This document shows positions 1-7,580 of a stretch of 16,990 nucleotides of DNA, in pieces. The notes under the pieces were generated by a model, which saw nothing but the letters and a program-made list of their open reading frames with translations, did no database searches and was not told the origin of the DNA. How positions within the stretch are numbered: the first letter of the stretch is position 1; each line of letters begins with the position of its first letter. Source of the DNA: Campylobacterales bacterium (GTDB taxonomy: Bacteria > Campylobacterota > Campylobacteria > Campylobacterales > QNZT01); assembly GCA_027081495.1 (NCBI GenBank), contig JALWKJ010000116.1:1-16990 (forward strand), in the 5' to 3' direction. The position numbers and the translations under genes are program-made.

Positions 1-660
1 CTCTTTTCAAAAAGAGAAGAGGTTATAAGTATATATATGGATTACATAAAAAAAAGCTCCTTAGAAGATCTCTCAAAACTCTTTGGCATAAAAAAATTAA
101 GCAAAATCGATAAATACAAAAATATCGATCTATTCAAAGATCCTACTTTAAAAACCGTGCAAAGATACACCGGAATCGCATACGATTATTTGGACTATAA
201 CGGTTTAAGCGAGGAACAAAAGGAGTTTATCGATAATAATCTTATTATATTTTCCAATCTTTTCGGACCGTTACGGGCAAATGACCAAATACCCTACTAT
301 AAACTAAAACAGGGTGAAAAAATCGGAGAGTTTTCTATACAAAAATATTATCGTCAACATTTTTCGGATGCTCTTGATTCTTATTTCCAAGATGAGTTTA
401 TCGTCGATCTGCGCGCGGGATTTTATACAAAGTTTTACGATCTTAAAAAACCTTTTGTAACTATGAAGTTTATAAAAAACTCTAAAGTAGTCAGCCATTG
501 GGCAAAAGCCTACAGAGGAACGGTCGTAAAAAAGTTGGCTAAGCATATGCCCCAAAACGAGGAGTCGTTTTCTCAAATAGCATTTGAAAATCTCTCCATA
601 ATCGAAATTCGCAAATGCAAATTGAAAACCGAATATATATATGAGATAGGCGATTCTTGA
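1..660 (+). CDS. yaaA: YaaA family (UPF0246/DUF328) peroxide-stress protein, 5' end cut by window
   Basis: YaaA proteins are cytoplasmic DNA-binding proteins that lower free iron and limit oxidative damage during peroxide stress. The family core is visible: an RYTG-x-AYDYLDY stretch, then LSEEQKEFIDNNLIIFSNLFGPLRANDQIP, read in short pieces, and near the end VVSHWAKAYRG followed by a basic helix. The first ATG is at position 37, but that frame is open back to base 1 and its upstream codons (LFSKREEVISIY) continue the protein. The true start, with the usual N-terminal MKILFSPSE-like strand, therefore lies left of the window. About 219 codons are visible against roughly 240-250 for the family. 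The TGA stop overlaps the TTG start of the next gene. The family call is secure; the peroxide role is carried over from E. coli. Confidence 0.86.
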   Translation, partial: LFSKREEVISIYMDYIKKSSLEDLSKLFGIKKLSKIDKYKNIDLFKDPTLKTVQRYTGIAYDYLDYNGLSEEQKEFIDNNLIIFSNLFGPLRANDQIPYYKLKQGEKIGEFSIQKYYRQHFSDALDSYFQDEFIVDLRAGFYTKFYDLKKPFVTMKFIKNSKVVSHWAKAYRGTVVKKLAKHMPQNEESFSQIAFENLSIIEIRKCKLKTEYIYEIGDS

Positions 661-2174
661 AAGAGATAGTACTTGTCGGAATAAACTCCAGATATACTCA
701 TACGGCGCTAGGTCTTCGTTATCTTTTCGCAAATCTAAACGAATTGCAAAAAAACGCCGTTATTTCCGAATATGTCATCAAAACGGACTCCTCATCGATC
801 GCTGAAGAGATATTAAGATACTCTCCCAAGATAGTCGCTATCGGCGTATATATATGGAATGCGCTTGATGTTTATGATCTAATCGCTATCATAAAAAAGA
901 TTTCGCCAAATACCTCCGTAGTACTCGGCGGACCGGAAGTAAGCCATAAACCGTTTCGCATCGATTGGTCAAACGCGGATTATATCATACAGGGAGAAGG
1001 AGAGATCAGTTTTTACAACCTTTGCAAACAAATCTTAAAAAACGATTTTCCAAAACAGAAAATAATCTCTTCCGTATTACCGACTCTAAACGATTTGAAA
1101 CTGCCTTATAAATTTTACAGCGATCATGATATAGCAAATCGTTATATATATGTCGAAGCTTCGAGAGGTTGTCCCTTTGAGTGTGAATTTTGTCTCTCCG
1201 CCATCGACGAAAGAGTAAGAAGTTTCGATCTAACAACCCTGCTAAACGAATTTGAGACACTATGGCAAAGAGGCGCGAGAAATTTTAAATTTATCGATAG
1301 AACGATTAATCTAAATATCGGATACGCAAACGCTCTTATGGACTTTTTTTTACAAAAAGAGGAGTTTTACACACTGCATTTTGAAGTTATACCGGATAAC
1401 TTCCCAAGCAGACTGAAAGAGCGTATCAAACTCTTTAAAAAAGGCTCCTTACAGCTTGAAATCGGCATACAAACTCTAAATGAAAAAGTTTTAACAAACA
1501 TCAACCGAAAAATGAACCTTCAAAAAGTCAAAGAAAACATCCGTTTTTTGGAAAATGAAACAAACGCGCACCTTCACCTCGACTTAATCATAGGACTCCC
1601 CGGTGAAGAGATAGAGAGTTTTGCCGCAAATTTAAATAAATTAAAATCCATTTCAAACAGTGAGATTCAAATCGGAATCTTGAAAAAATTATCGGGAACC
1701 ACGCTTGATCGTCATGATAAAAAATATAACATGATTTACAGCGATAAACCTCCTTATGAAATTTTGCAAAACGATTTTATCTCTTTTAATAAACTGCAAA
1801 AATTAAAACGATTTTCCCGTTTTTGGGATTTAACTTACAATAGCGGCAATTTTTATAACACAATCGAGTATCTATGGAAAGAGACGACCGTCTATGAAGG
1901 TTTTTATGCTTTTAGCGAATGGATTTTTACCCAAACTCAATCGACTTGGAAAATTTCTCTAATGCGTTTGAGCGAATTGCTCTTTAAGTATATAACCGAT
2001 GTTTTAGGCTACGATAAAACCGAGATAGCCGATGAGATGATAAGAGACATCATAAAGATAGAAGGGAGAAAAATTCCGAGAATCTTACAACAAAACGCTT
2101 CGAATATTCCAAATCTTAAACGACTCTATTTACAAAAGCACCAAAAAAGACAGATTTTAAGGAGTCAACTATGA
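657..2174 (+). CDS. B12-binding domain radical SAM protein with DUF4080-like C-terminus
   Basis: Predicted cytoplasmic 4Fe-4S/SAM enzyme; the substrate is unknown. Residues 1-125 look like a cobalamin-binding Rossmann fold (VVLGGPEVSH, then YIIQGEGE), but the DxHxxG histidine motif of base-off B12 proteins is absent, as in many members of this class. The radical SAM core follows, with the cluster motif C172-x3-C176-x2-C179 in EASRGCPFECEFC, then a RGARNFKFIDRTINLN segment, IGIQTLNE and a LIIGLPGE strand. From about residue 350 the sequence resembles the DUF4080 tail (RFWDLTYNSGNFYNT). The start codon is TTG and overlaps the yaaA stop as TTGA; no ATG lies nearby. The 3' end overlaps rnz as ATGA, so translation of all three genes is probably coupled. 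The domain architecture is clear. The reaction (methyl transfer or another radical step) cannot be read from the sequence. Confidence 0.9.
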   Translation: MKEIVLVGINSRYTHTALGLRYLFANLNELQKNAVISEYVIKTDSSSIAEEILRYSPKIVAIGVYIWNALDVYDLIAIIKKISPNTSVVLGGPEVSHKPFRIDWSNADYIIQGEGEISFYNLCKQILKNDFPKQKIISSVLPTLNDLKLPYKFYSDHDIANRYIYVEASRGCPFECEFCLSAIDERVRSFDLTTLLNEFETLWQRGARNFKFIDRTINLNIGYANALMDFFLQKEEFYTLHFEVIPDNFPSRLKERIKLFKKGSLQLEIGIQTLNEKVLTNINRKMNLQKVKENIRFLENETNAHLHLDLIIGLPGEEIESFAANLNKLKSISNSEIQIGILKKLSGTTLDRHDKKYNMIYSDKPPYEILQNDFISFNKLQKLKRFSRFWDLTYNSGNFYNTIEYLWKETTVYEGFYAFSEWIFTQTQSTWKISLMRLSELLFKYITDVLGYDKTEIADEMIRDIIKIEGRKIPRILQQNASNIPNLKRLYLQKHQKRQILRSQL

Positions 2175-3121
2175 AGTTTACATTCTTGGGCACGAGCGCC
2201 GGAAAACCGACAAAAAATAGAAATGTTTCCGCTTTGGCGCTTGAGTTCGATCAAGATAATAAATGGTATCTTTTTGATTGCGCAGAGGCGACTCAACACC
2301 AAATCCAAAAAAGCGCTCTGTCTATCGGTAAACTCGATACTATTTTCATTACTCATCTTCATGGAGATCATATTTTCGGATTGCCCGGGCTTTTGGCATC
2401 CAAAAAAATGGATGAGGCTCTAAAACCGCTAACTCTCTATGGACCAAAAGGGATAAGAAAATTTATAGAGTGCATTATAGAAGTTTCAAAGATGAATCTA
2501 GGATTCGATCTTGATATAATCGAATTTGAAGCAAATCAAAAATTCGTTTTTGATAAATTCACACTCACTACGATCGAACTAAAACACTCTATAGAAAGTT
2601 TCGCTTTTTATATAAAAGAAAACGACATTTGCAACAAACTCGACGAAAAAAAATTACGAAAGATAGGACTAAATCCTTCACCGTTATATAAAAAGATCAA
2701 AAAAGGCAAAACGATTTATCATCAAGGACAAAAGATAAACCCGTCGGATTTTATGCTCAAACCCGTAATCGGAAGAAAAGCGATAATAGCCGGTGATAAT
2801 AACAAACCTGAAATTTTAGGTAAATATCTAAAAAATCTCGATTTGCTCATTCATGAGGCTACCTACACTCAAAAGGATTATAACAATCTCACAAAAAAAG
2901 TATTGCACACGACGGCAAAACAGCTGGGAATAGTCGCGCAAAGATATCTTATCAAAAATTTGATAGCAACGCATATCAGCGCAAGATATAAACCTTGCGA
3001 CGCTTTGGAATCGTGTGAAATTTTAAAAGAGATAAAAAGCGAATATAAAGGAAACGCGTTTATCGCAAACGATTTTGCCGTTTTTTATCTAAATCGAGAT
3101 AAACATATTTACCAACAATAA
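2171..3121 (+). CDS. rnz: Ribonuclease Z (tRNA 3' endonuclease)
   Basis: RNase Z cuts the 3' trailer from tRNA precursors, and is needed mainly for tRNAs without an encoded CCA. The metallo-beta-lactamase fold starts with FLGTSAGKPTKNRNVSAL, and the zinc motif is H62-L-H64-G-D66-H67. The other expected metal ligands are present: H139, D209 (in AGDN rather than the usual AGDT) and H268 (ATHISARY). The HTTAK motif at 246-250 matches the conserved catalytic-site histidine region. The exosite arm lies around residues 150-200. Length (316) is near the 305-310 usual for bacterial enzymes. ATG at 2171 has a strong AAGGAG site about 7 bases upstream, inside the end of the radical SAM gene. The 3' end overlaps the convergent gene at 3109 by 13 bases. 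The only tRNA in the window has an encoded CCA and so does not obviously need this enzyme. Confidence 0.97.
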   Translation: MKFTFLGTSAGKPTKNRNVSALALEFDQDNKWYLFDCAEATQHQIQKSALSIGKLDTIFITHLHGDHIFGLPGLLASKKMDEALKPLTLYGPKGIRKFIECIIEVSKMNLGFDLDIIEFEANQKFVFDKFTLTTIELKHSIESFAFYIKENDICNKLDEKKLRKIGLNPSPLYKKIKKGKTIYHQGQKINPSDFMLKPVIGRKAIIAGDNNKPEILGKYLKNLDLLIHEATYTQKDYNNLTKKVLHTTAKQLGIVAQRYLIKNLIATHISARYKPCDALESCEILKEIKSEYKGNAFIANDFAVFYLNRDKHIYQQ

Positions 3122-4020
3122 ACTCCATACCCACGCGGCGATACATTCATCTGAAACGAGCCGCTTTCCCAAAAACCTACTTCCTTGCCCGTAAAATAGT
3201 CTATTATAGGCAAATTATCCGAAACTTTATCGATCGACAAGCGGACTATTTCGGATTTATCCGATCTACTTGCAAAAATCATACACCGTTTTTGTCCAAA
3301 ATCTCTGGTTCCAAGAACTAAACCGTCTTCATCATCCGGCAAAGTAGCTTCTATTTTCCAACTTGTCCAATGCGGCATGCGAATGAGTGGCAAAAGCTTT
3401 TTGAGTTTTACGGTAAAATCGGGAAAATCCCTCCACCAAGTTTTTGTTTCGACCTTTGGCTGGCTTCCGCCGTCTCTCCAAAACGCGAAACCTTTTGCGC
3501 CCCTCGCCAAAGCCGCAAAAACTGTATTTCCAATATGCTTGTCTCCAAAAGGAGAGTTAACCACAAAAACCGTTTTCGGTATTGTTACGCCGGGAATATG
3601 ATCAAAAACGGCAAAATTGGAAAACTCCGCGTTATAATCGCCCTTAAATTCTATTCCGTCATAATTTTGGGGATCGTTATCTTCAAAAATCATCGGGTTC
3701 GCGTAACCTCCCTGCAAATCTATCAATGAATATTCAAGATTGTTATAATTATTATTTGCCGTAGAAAAATCCAACTGCATAAAAAACGGTCTGAATCTAA
3801 CCCCGTTTTGATCGACATCGATCGATTTGATGATATCCGATATTTTTTTCACGGAATCAAATAGACGATATCGTTCATTATCCCAATAAAAATATAACAA
3901 TTTTTTCAAAAGTTTTGGATTGTTCTTTTTCATTTGATTATACTCTTTTATCAGACGATCGTAGCCGGCTCTATCCCCGTCATATACTCCGTAATCATAC
4001 ATATCCCATATCCAGTACAT
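3109..4020 (-). CDS. C-terminal half of the frameshifted lipoprotein (glycosidase-like TIM barrel)
   Basis: This 303-codon frame can begin at an ATG at 4020, but the protein-like sequence extends upstream in the same frame (CNSIKEAEKAVSLG) to a stop at 4072-4074. It is therefore the remainder of the upstream gene rather than an independent gene. Barrel features include MYWIWDMYDYGVY, then LLYFYWDNER at the place where related glycosidase-like barrels carry a WY-x-x-DEP acidic motif. Further on are TVFVVNSP, then AALARGAKGFAFWRDGG, a typical late barrel strand of beta-galactosidase-like enzymes. The last about 80 residues (LGTRDF, MIFASRSDKSEIVRLSI, DYFTGKEV) resemble the small beta-domain that often follows such barrels. 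No upstream ribosome binding site supports separate translation. I cannot assign a glycoside hydrolase family, and the catalytic residues are uncertain. Confidence 0.72.
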   Translation of the reverse strand: MYWIWDMYDYGVYDGDRAGYDRLIKEYNQMKKNNPKLLKKLLYFYWDNERYRLFDSVKKISDIIKSIDVDQNGVRFRPFFMQLDFSTANNNYNNLEYSLIDLQGGYANPMIFEDNDPQNYDGIEFKGDYNAEFSNFAVFDHIPGVTIPKTVFVVNSPFGDKHIGNTVFAALARGAKGFAFWRDGGSQPKVETKTWWRDFPDFTVKLKKLLPLIRMPHWTSWKIEATLPDDEDGLVLGTRDFGQKRCMIFASRSDKSEIVRLSIDKVSDNLPIIDYFTGKEVGFWESGSFQMNVSPRGYGVYCW

Positions 4021-4028
4021 CCCAAGAC

Positions 4029-5024
4029 TTACGGCTTTTTCGGCTTCTTTAATACTATTGCACAGATTGTATTAAACCCGCCGTTTTTATATTTTCCCCA
4101 GCTGCCGGTATTTGGCTCGGGATAAATGATGATCGGGAAAAAAGGTTTTGATCTATTTTCATCTTTTATGGAAAAGTTTCCCAACTCATCTACTTGAACC
4201 AACACACCGTTAAAAGCTTGTTTTAAAGATGGTTTCGTAAATCCGAATAGATCTCCGCTGCCGTTTACTTCATGCATACTAAGATCGTCTATCCAAACAT
4301 CGCTGCTACCGTATTCGCTGCTGTTCATCTCACCCGTATCTCTTAACGCAAATTTTATATGCGTAACATTTAAATCTTTTTTTATATATATGGGCAATAC
4401 GAACTCTTCCCAACTGTTCGATTTTGAAACTCCCACTACGGGATAGTTTGGAATATCGATAGCTTTCGTTCCGTACAAAAACTCCGCATAATAGCGCATT
4501 ACATCCGCCGGCAACGATTTGACGAACATATAACCGCTAATGATATACCATTTACCCTCTTTTACGGGAATCGGGCTTATAAACATAACATCGTTTTGCG
4601 ACGAAAAGCGAATACTTCTATTTCCCGTTCGCTTTATCTGATAGTCATATTCGGCGCCCTCAAACGATATATATGAAGACTCTTTTTCAAAAGAGGAGTC
4701 AAATACGCCCTCGGCGATATTTTCAGAATCGGGCGCGATATACGGGTAAGCGATGCCGCCTTCGACGATACTTTTGTCTTCAAATAAATCCATATCACCA
4801 ATCCATGAAGTATTTATATCCTCGGTTTCATTTTGCAAAACGGCGGAATTTTCTTGCGTCTGTTTTGATTGATTTTGTTCTTGGATTAAGAGAGCGCCGT
4901 TTGTTTCAAGCTCGCCTTCCGATATAGATTCAGGCTCAAGCGAAAGTTTTTGATTTTGATCTTTTTTTGCGCAAGCGGTCAATATAAATGCCGATATAAT
5001 CACTGCTATTAAATATTTAATCAT
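4029..5024 (-). CDS. N-terminal half of the frameshifted lipoprotein (signal, jelly-roll module, start of barrel)
   Basis: Residues 1-18 form a lipoprotein signal (MIKYLIAVIISAFILTAC, lipobox LTAC, lipidated C18). A low-complexity polar linker rich in Q, E and N follows to about residue 75. Residues about 95-255 look like a carbohydrate-binding-module beta-sandwich: GNRSIRFSS, SPIPVKEGKWYIISGY, WEEFVLPIYI, HIKFALRDTG and a closing SSDVWIDDLSMHEV strand. From about 285, KPFFPIIIYPEPNTGSWGKY and GGFNTI match the first strand and helix of a glycosidase-like TIM barrel. After I-C the frame runs off into AIVLKKPKKP and stops, which does not fit that fold. The ATG is preceded by AAGGAAGAGGC, a good ribosome binding site. 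A start of transcription is likely in the AT-rich 5025-5170 stretch, where I see no convincing -35. Function is inferred from fold only. Confidence 0.78.
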   Translation of the reverse strand: MIKYLIAVIISAFILTACAKKDQNQKLSLEPESISEGELETNGALLIQEQNQSKQTQENSAVLQNETEDINTSWIGDMDLFEDKSIVEGGIAYPYIAPDSENIAEGVFDSSFEKESSYISFEGAEYDYQIKRTGNRSIRFSSQNDVMFISPIPVKEGKWYIISGYMFVKSLPADVMRYYAEFLYGTKAIDIPNYPVVGVSKSNSWEEFVLPIYIKKDLNVTHIKFALRDTGEMNSSEYGSSDVWIDDLSMHEVNGSGDLFGFTKPSLKQAFNGVLVQVDELGNFSIKDENRSKPFFPIIIYPEPNTGSWGKYKNGGFNTICAIVLKKPKKP

Positions 5025-5170
5025 GCCTCTTCCTTAAAAAAAGGAAAAGCAAAAAACGAGCCAAATATATGCAAAAAATTTATTATCTTAAATCATATAA
5101 ACTTTTTATTGCAAATCTTGAAAAACTATTTATTTTATTGGCTATGTGAAATAAAGATTAGGTGAGAAAG

Positions 5171-5245
<75 letters not shown>

Positions 5246-5275
5246 ATTTATCTTCATCGTTTTGAAGGAGCCGAA

Positions 5276-5304
5276 ATTATACAGAAAATATCCTTATTTG
5301 TCAA
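5276..5304 (-). promoter_or_regulatory. Consensus sigma-70 promoter of tRNA-Asn
   Basis: On the minus strand TTGACA (5304-5299), a 17-base spacer and TATAAT (5281-5276) match the vegetative consensus at all 12 positions. Transcription should start near 5269, about 24 bases before the tRNA 5' end. It points away from the lipoprotein gene at 5387. Confidence 0.88.
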
Positions 5305-5351
5305 GAGTTTTTTTGAGTTTTATATAAATAAAACTATTTATATAAAAACAG

Positions 5352-5357
5352 TATAAT
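5352..5357 (+). promoter_or_regulatory. Candidate -10 box for the DUF1439 lipoprotein gene
   Basis: TATAAT lies 30-35 bases before the start codon at 5387, in a very AT-rich stretch. No good -35 element is found 16-18 bases upstream, so the call rests on the -10 alone. Confidence 0.45.
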
Positions 5358-5386
5358 TAATGACTATTAAATTATAAAGGAAATCA

Positions 5387-5926
5387 ATGATGAAAAAATA
5401 TATTGCAATTCTATTTTTAGCGGCGTCTTTTACTCTTACGGGGTGTATAAAAGATATAAATCCATCCGGTATGACTATAGCGATCGGTGCCCCTGAAATA
5501 ACAAAGTCGCTTCAAAAAGAGTTTCCGTTTGAGCAAAAAACCAAATACGGCAAAGTTGTTTTAAAAGATCCCAAAGCGCTGCTTCAAAAAGGAAGCGACC
5601 GTATAACCGCCGGTACTACCATACTCTTTTCCAATGCGTTGATACCTGAACAAAAAGCCGCCGTATATGTTTCGGGAAAACCCTATTTTGATGTTAGCAG
5701 CGGCAATATATATCTCTATGAGCCTTCAATCGAAAAACTCGACGCAAACGGATATCAGCTTACAAATCTCGTCAAAGGCACGATAAAAAACGCTATTACT
5801 CCGGTCATAAACGAGTTTTTTAAAAAGTATCCGATTTATAAAGTAAATAGGTCGTCCGTAAAAGGATCACTGGTCAAAAGCGTGAGAGTAGAAGACGGGT
5901 CTCTTTTGTTGACTCTTGGCATATAA
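5387..5926 (+). CDS. DUF1439 (YceB-type) lipoprotein
   Basis: A small envelope lipoprotein of unknown biochemical role. The signal is MMKKYIAILFLAASFTLTGC with lipobox LTGC and lipidated C20. The mature part follows the DUF1439/YceB pattern: a helix with EITKSLQKEFPFEQ, then KYGKVVLKDPKALLQKGSDRI, alternating strands (TTILFSNAL, AAVYVSGKPYFD, NIYLYEPSIEKL), a helix NAITPVINEFFKKYPIYK and a final LLLTLGI strand. Such folds are lipid-binding-like barrels, so membrane-lipid contact is possible but unproven. Two adjacent ATGs occur at 5387 and 5390. The AAAGGAAA site is 3 bases from the first and better spaced from the second, so the protein may start one residue later. The gene stands alone, divergent from the tRNA promoter and convergent with the SGNH gene. 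No acidic residue at the +2 position (I21) argues for inner-membrane retention. Confidence 0.8.
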   Translation: MMKKYIAILFLAASFTLTGCIKDINPSGMTIAIGAPEITKSLQKEFPFEQKTKYGKVVLKDPKALLQKGSDRITAGTTILFSNALIPEQKAAVYVSGKPYFDVSSGNIYLYEPSIEKLDANGYQLTNLVKGTIKNAITPVINEFFKKYPIYKVNRSSVKGSLVKSVRVEDGSLLLTLGI

Positions 5927-5952
5927 ACTTGGGAGGAGAACTCCTAAGTTTA
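5924..5952. terminator. Hairpin between convergent genes, containing both stop codons
   Basis: Arms 5924-5935 (TAAACTTGGGAG) and 5941-5952 (CTCCTAAGTTTA) pair over 12 positions with one G-U or A-C position, around a GAGAA loop. The TAA of the DUF1439 gene begins the left arm, and the complementary TAA of the SGNH gene ends the right arm. No long T tract follows in either direction. Termination is therefore likely but not textbook. Confidence 0.6.
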
Positions 5953-7503
5953 TAGAGATTCAAGAGCTTCTATTACGGCATCGCCGAAAATCACTCTTCC
6001 TTTATCGTTTGGATGAGTGTTGTCTCCCCAAGACCATTTTTTGTTTACATCTACCCCCGGCTCAACCGCAAGAGTGTGCTTAAAAAAGTCCACAAAAAAC
6101 CAACCGTTTTCTTTAGCTAATATCTCTGCTTTCTCACGATATCCTAAAAGTCTGCGAGGCGTATTCGGCGGCTCTGAAAGAGGAGGATTGGATCCGGGTT
6201 TATAATAATTAGGCACACCGGATGTTGCTATACCGACTTCAACGCCGTGATCAACTCCTTTTTTCAGTTTAGATATAACTTTTATAACCCTATCTTCCCA
6301 CTCTTTTATGCTTTTGATACGACATTTTTTTACTATATTAGAAGGTATTGAATTTAACTCTTTTACGGTTTTATCTTTATATGAAACAATTTTTGACAAT
6401 GTTATATTTCTTGAATTTGCGATATCTTGACTTACGATCCCCACAACCATATTTTCGATATCTCCGTTGTATTCGCCTATGATTACGATATCTCCTTTTT
6501 TTACGCTGATAGCTTGAGTAAGATAGATAGTCTTACCGCTTGTGTAAAAAGAGATAGGATTTTCTATTATCCAACTATTCGTACTATCTTCCCCATCGGT
6601 TTTATTATGATCTTTCAACCATGTTTTCGCATCGTTTGTAGATGACTCAAAAATAAATAGATCTGGATCAAACGCAATAATATCATCAACGGTCGAATGT
6701 TGGCGATTTTCACTTAAAAAATCTAAAGCTTCAAATCCTCCGACACCCGCGTTTTGTATATAATACATATGGTTTGTGATGAAATTCAAACGAAGTTTAC
6801 CGCTTTTTACGGTTAAACTAAAACTATGTTGTTTATCGCTGCTTAAATTCCACACTTTAACCGCTTTAGGATTCGTTTCTCTAAATGCTTTATAAAAAGG
6901 CTCGCTTATGTCATTAAAAACTTTTTTTACAGGCAGATAGTTTCCTCTTGGAATCGTATAATCGTAAGTATCTCCGTCGATTTGCATCTGTATAACCGTC
7001 GGCACATTCGTACCGGCGTAAACTACGGCTATTTCTTTTGAAGACTCAAGCGTACCGCTTATGACGGTTCCGGCGTCATATACCATCAACTTTCCCTTGT
7101 AACTCATAGGCTCGTCGATTTCTTCAAACGCGTTTTTTAATTTATCCGGACCAATAGTATCCGCCACTTCTTCTCTAAAATATTTTTCAACCTCTCCTAC
7201 ATAAGAGTACTCTCCAAGATATCCTTCTCCATCGTTTTTGATGTCAGCTATATTGCCATGAGTTATGGAACTGCCCGCTATAGAAATTTTACGATATTTA
7301 AATTTACTATGAACGCCGGGATTAGAAGTATTATCTTCATTCCCGGTTCCATTTTCATCTTTGGTTTTGTTGTCGTCCGTTATTTGAGAACCGTTTGGGG
7401 GTTTCTTGCCTCCGTCGGTTCCGCAACCGTTTAACGAGAGCATAAATATCAACGCTAAAATAGCTATGGAAAAAAGATATGTAAAATCGCCTTTTTTTTT
7501 CAT
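5950..7503 (-). CDS. SGNH/GDSL-type hydrolase lipoprotein with two beta-rich insertions
   Basis: Probable exported esterase or deacetylase acting on an acylated carbohydrate; the substrate is unknown. The signal is residues 1-26 (hydrophobic YLFSIAILALIFMLSL) with C27 in LNGC, followed by a T/N/D/G-rich linker to about 65. SGNH block I is IAGSSITHG (77-83) with S79 as the likely nucleophile; GDS is replaced by GSS. Block II is probably the glycine in NAGVGG (251-256). Block III is SSTND (N290). Block V is D494-x2-H497 in GDNTHPNDKG. Blocks I and II are about 170 residues apart, far more than usual, with strands such as IAVVYAG, VIQMQIDG and FSLTVKSGKLRLNFI between them. A second beta-rich insertion (about 316-375) follows block III. 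Residues 395-475 resume the Rossmann-like core. The SD before ATG 7503 (AAGGCGG) is weak and distant. Confidence 0.84.
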   Translation of the reverse strand: MKKKGDFTYLFSIAILALIFMLSLNGCGTDGGKKPPNGSQITDDNKTKDENGTGNEDNTSNPGVHSKFKYRKISIAGSSITHGNIADIKNDGEGYLGEYSYVGEVEKYFREEVADTIGPDKLKNAFEEIDEPMSYKGKLMVYDAGTVISGTLESSKEIAVVYAGTNVPTVIQMQIDGDTYDYTIPRGNYLPVKKVFNDISEPFYKAFRETNPKAVKVWNLSSDKQHSFSLTVKSGKLRLNFITNHMYYIQNAGVGGFEALDFLSENRQHSTVDDIIAFDPDLFIFESSTNDAKTWLKDHNKTDGEDSTNSWIIENPISFYTSGKTIYLTQAISVKKGDIVIIGEYNGDIENMVVGIVSQDIANSRNITLSKIVSYKDKTVKELNSIPSNIVKKCRIKSIKEWEDRVIKVISKLKKGVDHGVEVGIATSGVPNYYKPGSNPPLSEPPNTPRRLLGYREKAEILAKENGWFFVDFFKHTLAVEPGVDVNKKWSWGDNTHPNDKGRVIFGDAVIEALESL

Positions 7504-7536
7504 ACTAAATTTTACCGCCTTTTCTAAAATGGACTT

Positions 7537-7542
7537 ATTATA
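7537..7542 (-). promoter_or_regulatory. Candidate -10 box for the SGNH lipoprotein gene
   Basis: Minus-strand TATAAT, preceded by TGTGA, lies about 35 bases before the start codon. The -35 area is not consensus. Instead, an A-tract/T-tract palindrome (7546-7562) lies just upstream and could bend DNA. It is supported by the -10 match only. Confidence 0.4.
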
Positions 7543-7580
7543 TCACAAAAAAAGCTTTTTTGATTAAATTTTTTTAAGAA

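Larger units (their letters stand above)
3109..5024 (-). pseudogene. Frameshifted lipoprotein with carbohydrate-binding and glycosidase-like domains (whole locus)
   Basis: The reading frames 5024-4029 and 4071-3109 together give one protein of about 637 residues: lipoprotein signal, jelly-roll-like module, then a TIM-barrel-like domain. Frame 0 ends at a TAA at 4029-4031. The minus-one frame opens after a TAA at 4072-4074 and reads CNSIKEAEKAVSLG directly into MYWIWDMYDY, a natural barrel helix and strand. The shift must therefore lie between 4032 and 4071. The simplest site is a duplicated TG at 4060-4064 (TGTGC where TGC would restore the frame), or loss of one base. Both halves keep good protein character, so the change is recent, or it is a sequencing or assembly error. 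Whether a product is made is unknown. Confidence 0.75.

Noticed and set aside
31..39. Recurrent TATATATATG strings (for example near 31, 642, 846, 1142, 4381) as a regulatory repeat
   Set aside because: Most lie inside genes where Tyr-Ile-Tyr or Ile-Tyr-Met codons TAT and ATA produce them. No fixed spacing or position was seen.
37..39. ATG at 37 as the true start of yaaA
   Set aside because: The frame is open to base 1 with protein-like upstream codons, and the family N-terminus is missing from the shorter version.
304..732. Open frame of 142 codons on the minus strand across yaaA and the start of the radical SAM gene
   Set aside because: It is antisense to two recognised coding regions, resembles no family and has no start signal.
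4029..4050. Programmed minus-one frameshifting at AAA-AAG just before the stop
   Set aside because: The heptamer begins with G rather than A, and the resulting junction (IVLKKPKKAVSLG) fits the barrel fold less well than a shift further upstream (CNSIKEAEKAVSLG). A mutation or sequence error is simpler; kept only as an alternative.
7546..7562. A7GCT6 palindrome as the terminator of the hemJ unit
   Set aside because: The stem is almost all A-T with no loop and overlaps the probable -35 area of the next gene. A hairpin closer to the stop codon (7581-7606) is the better candidate.
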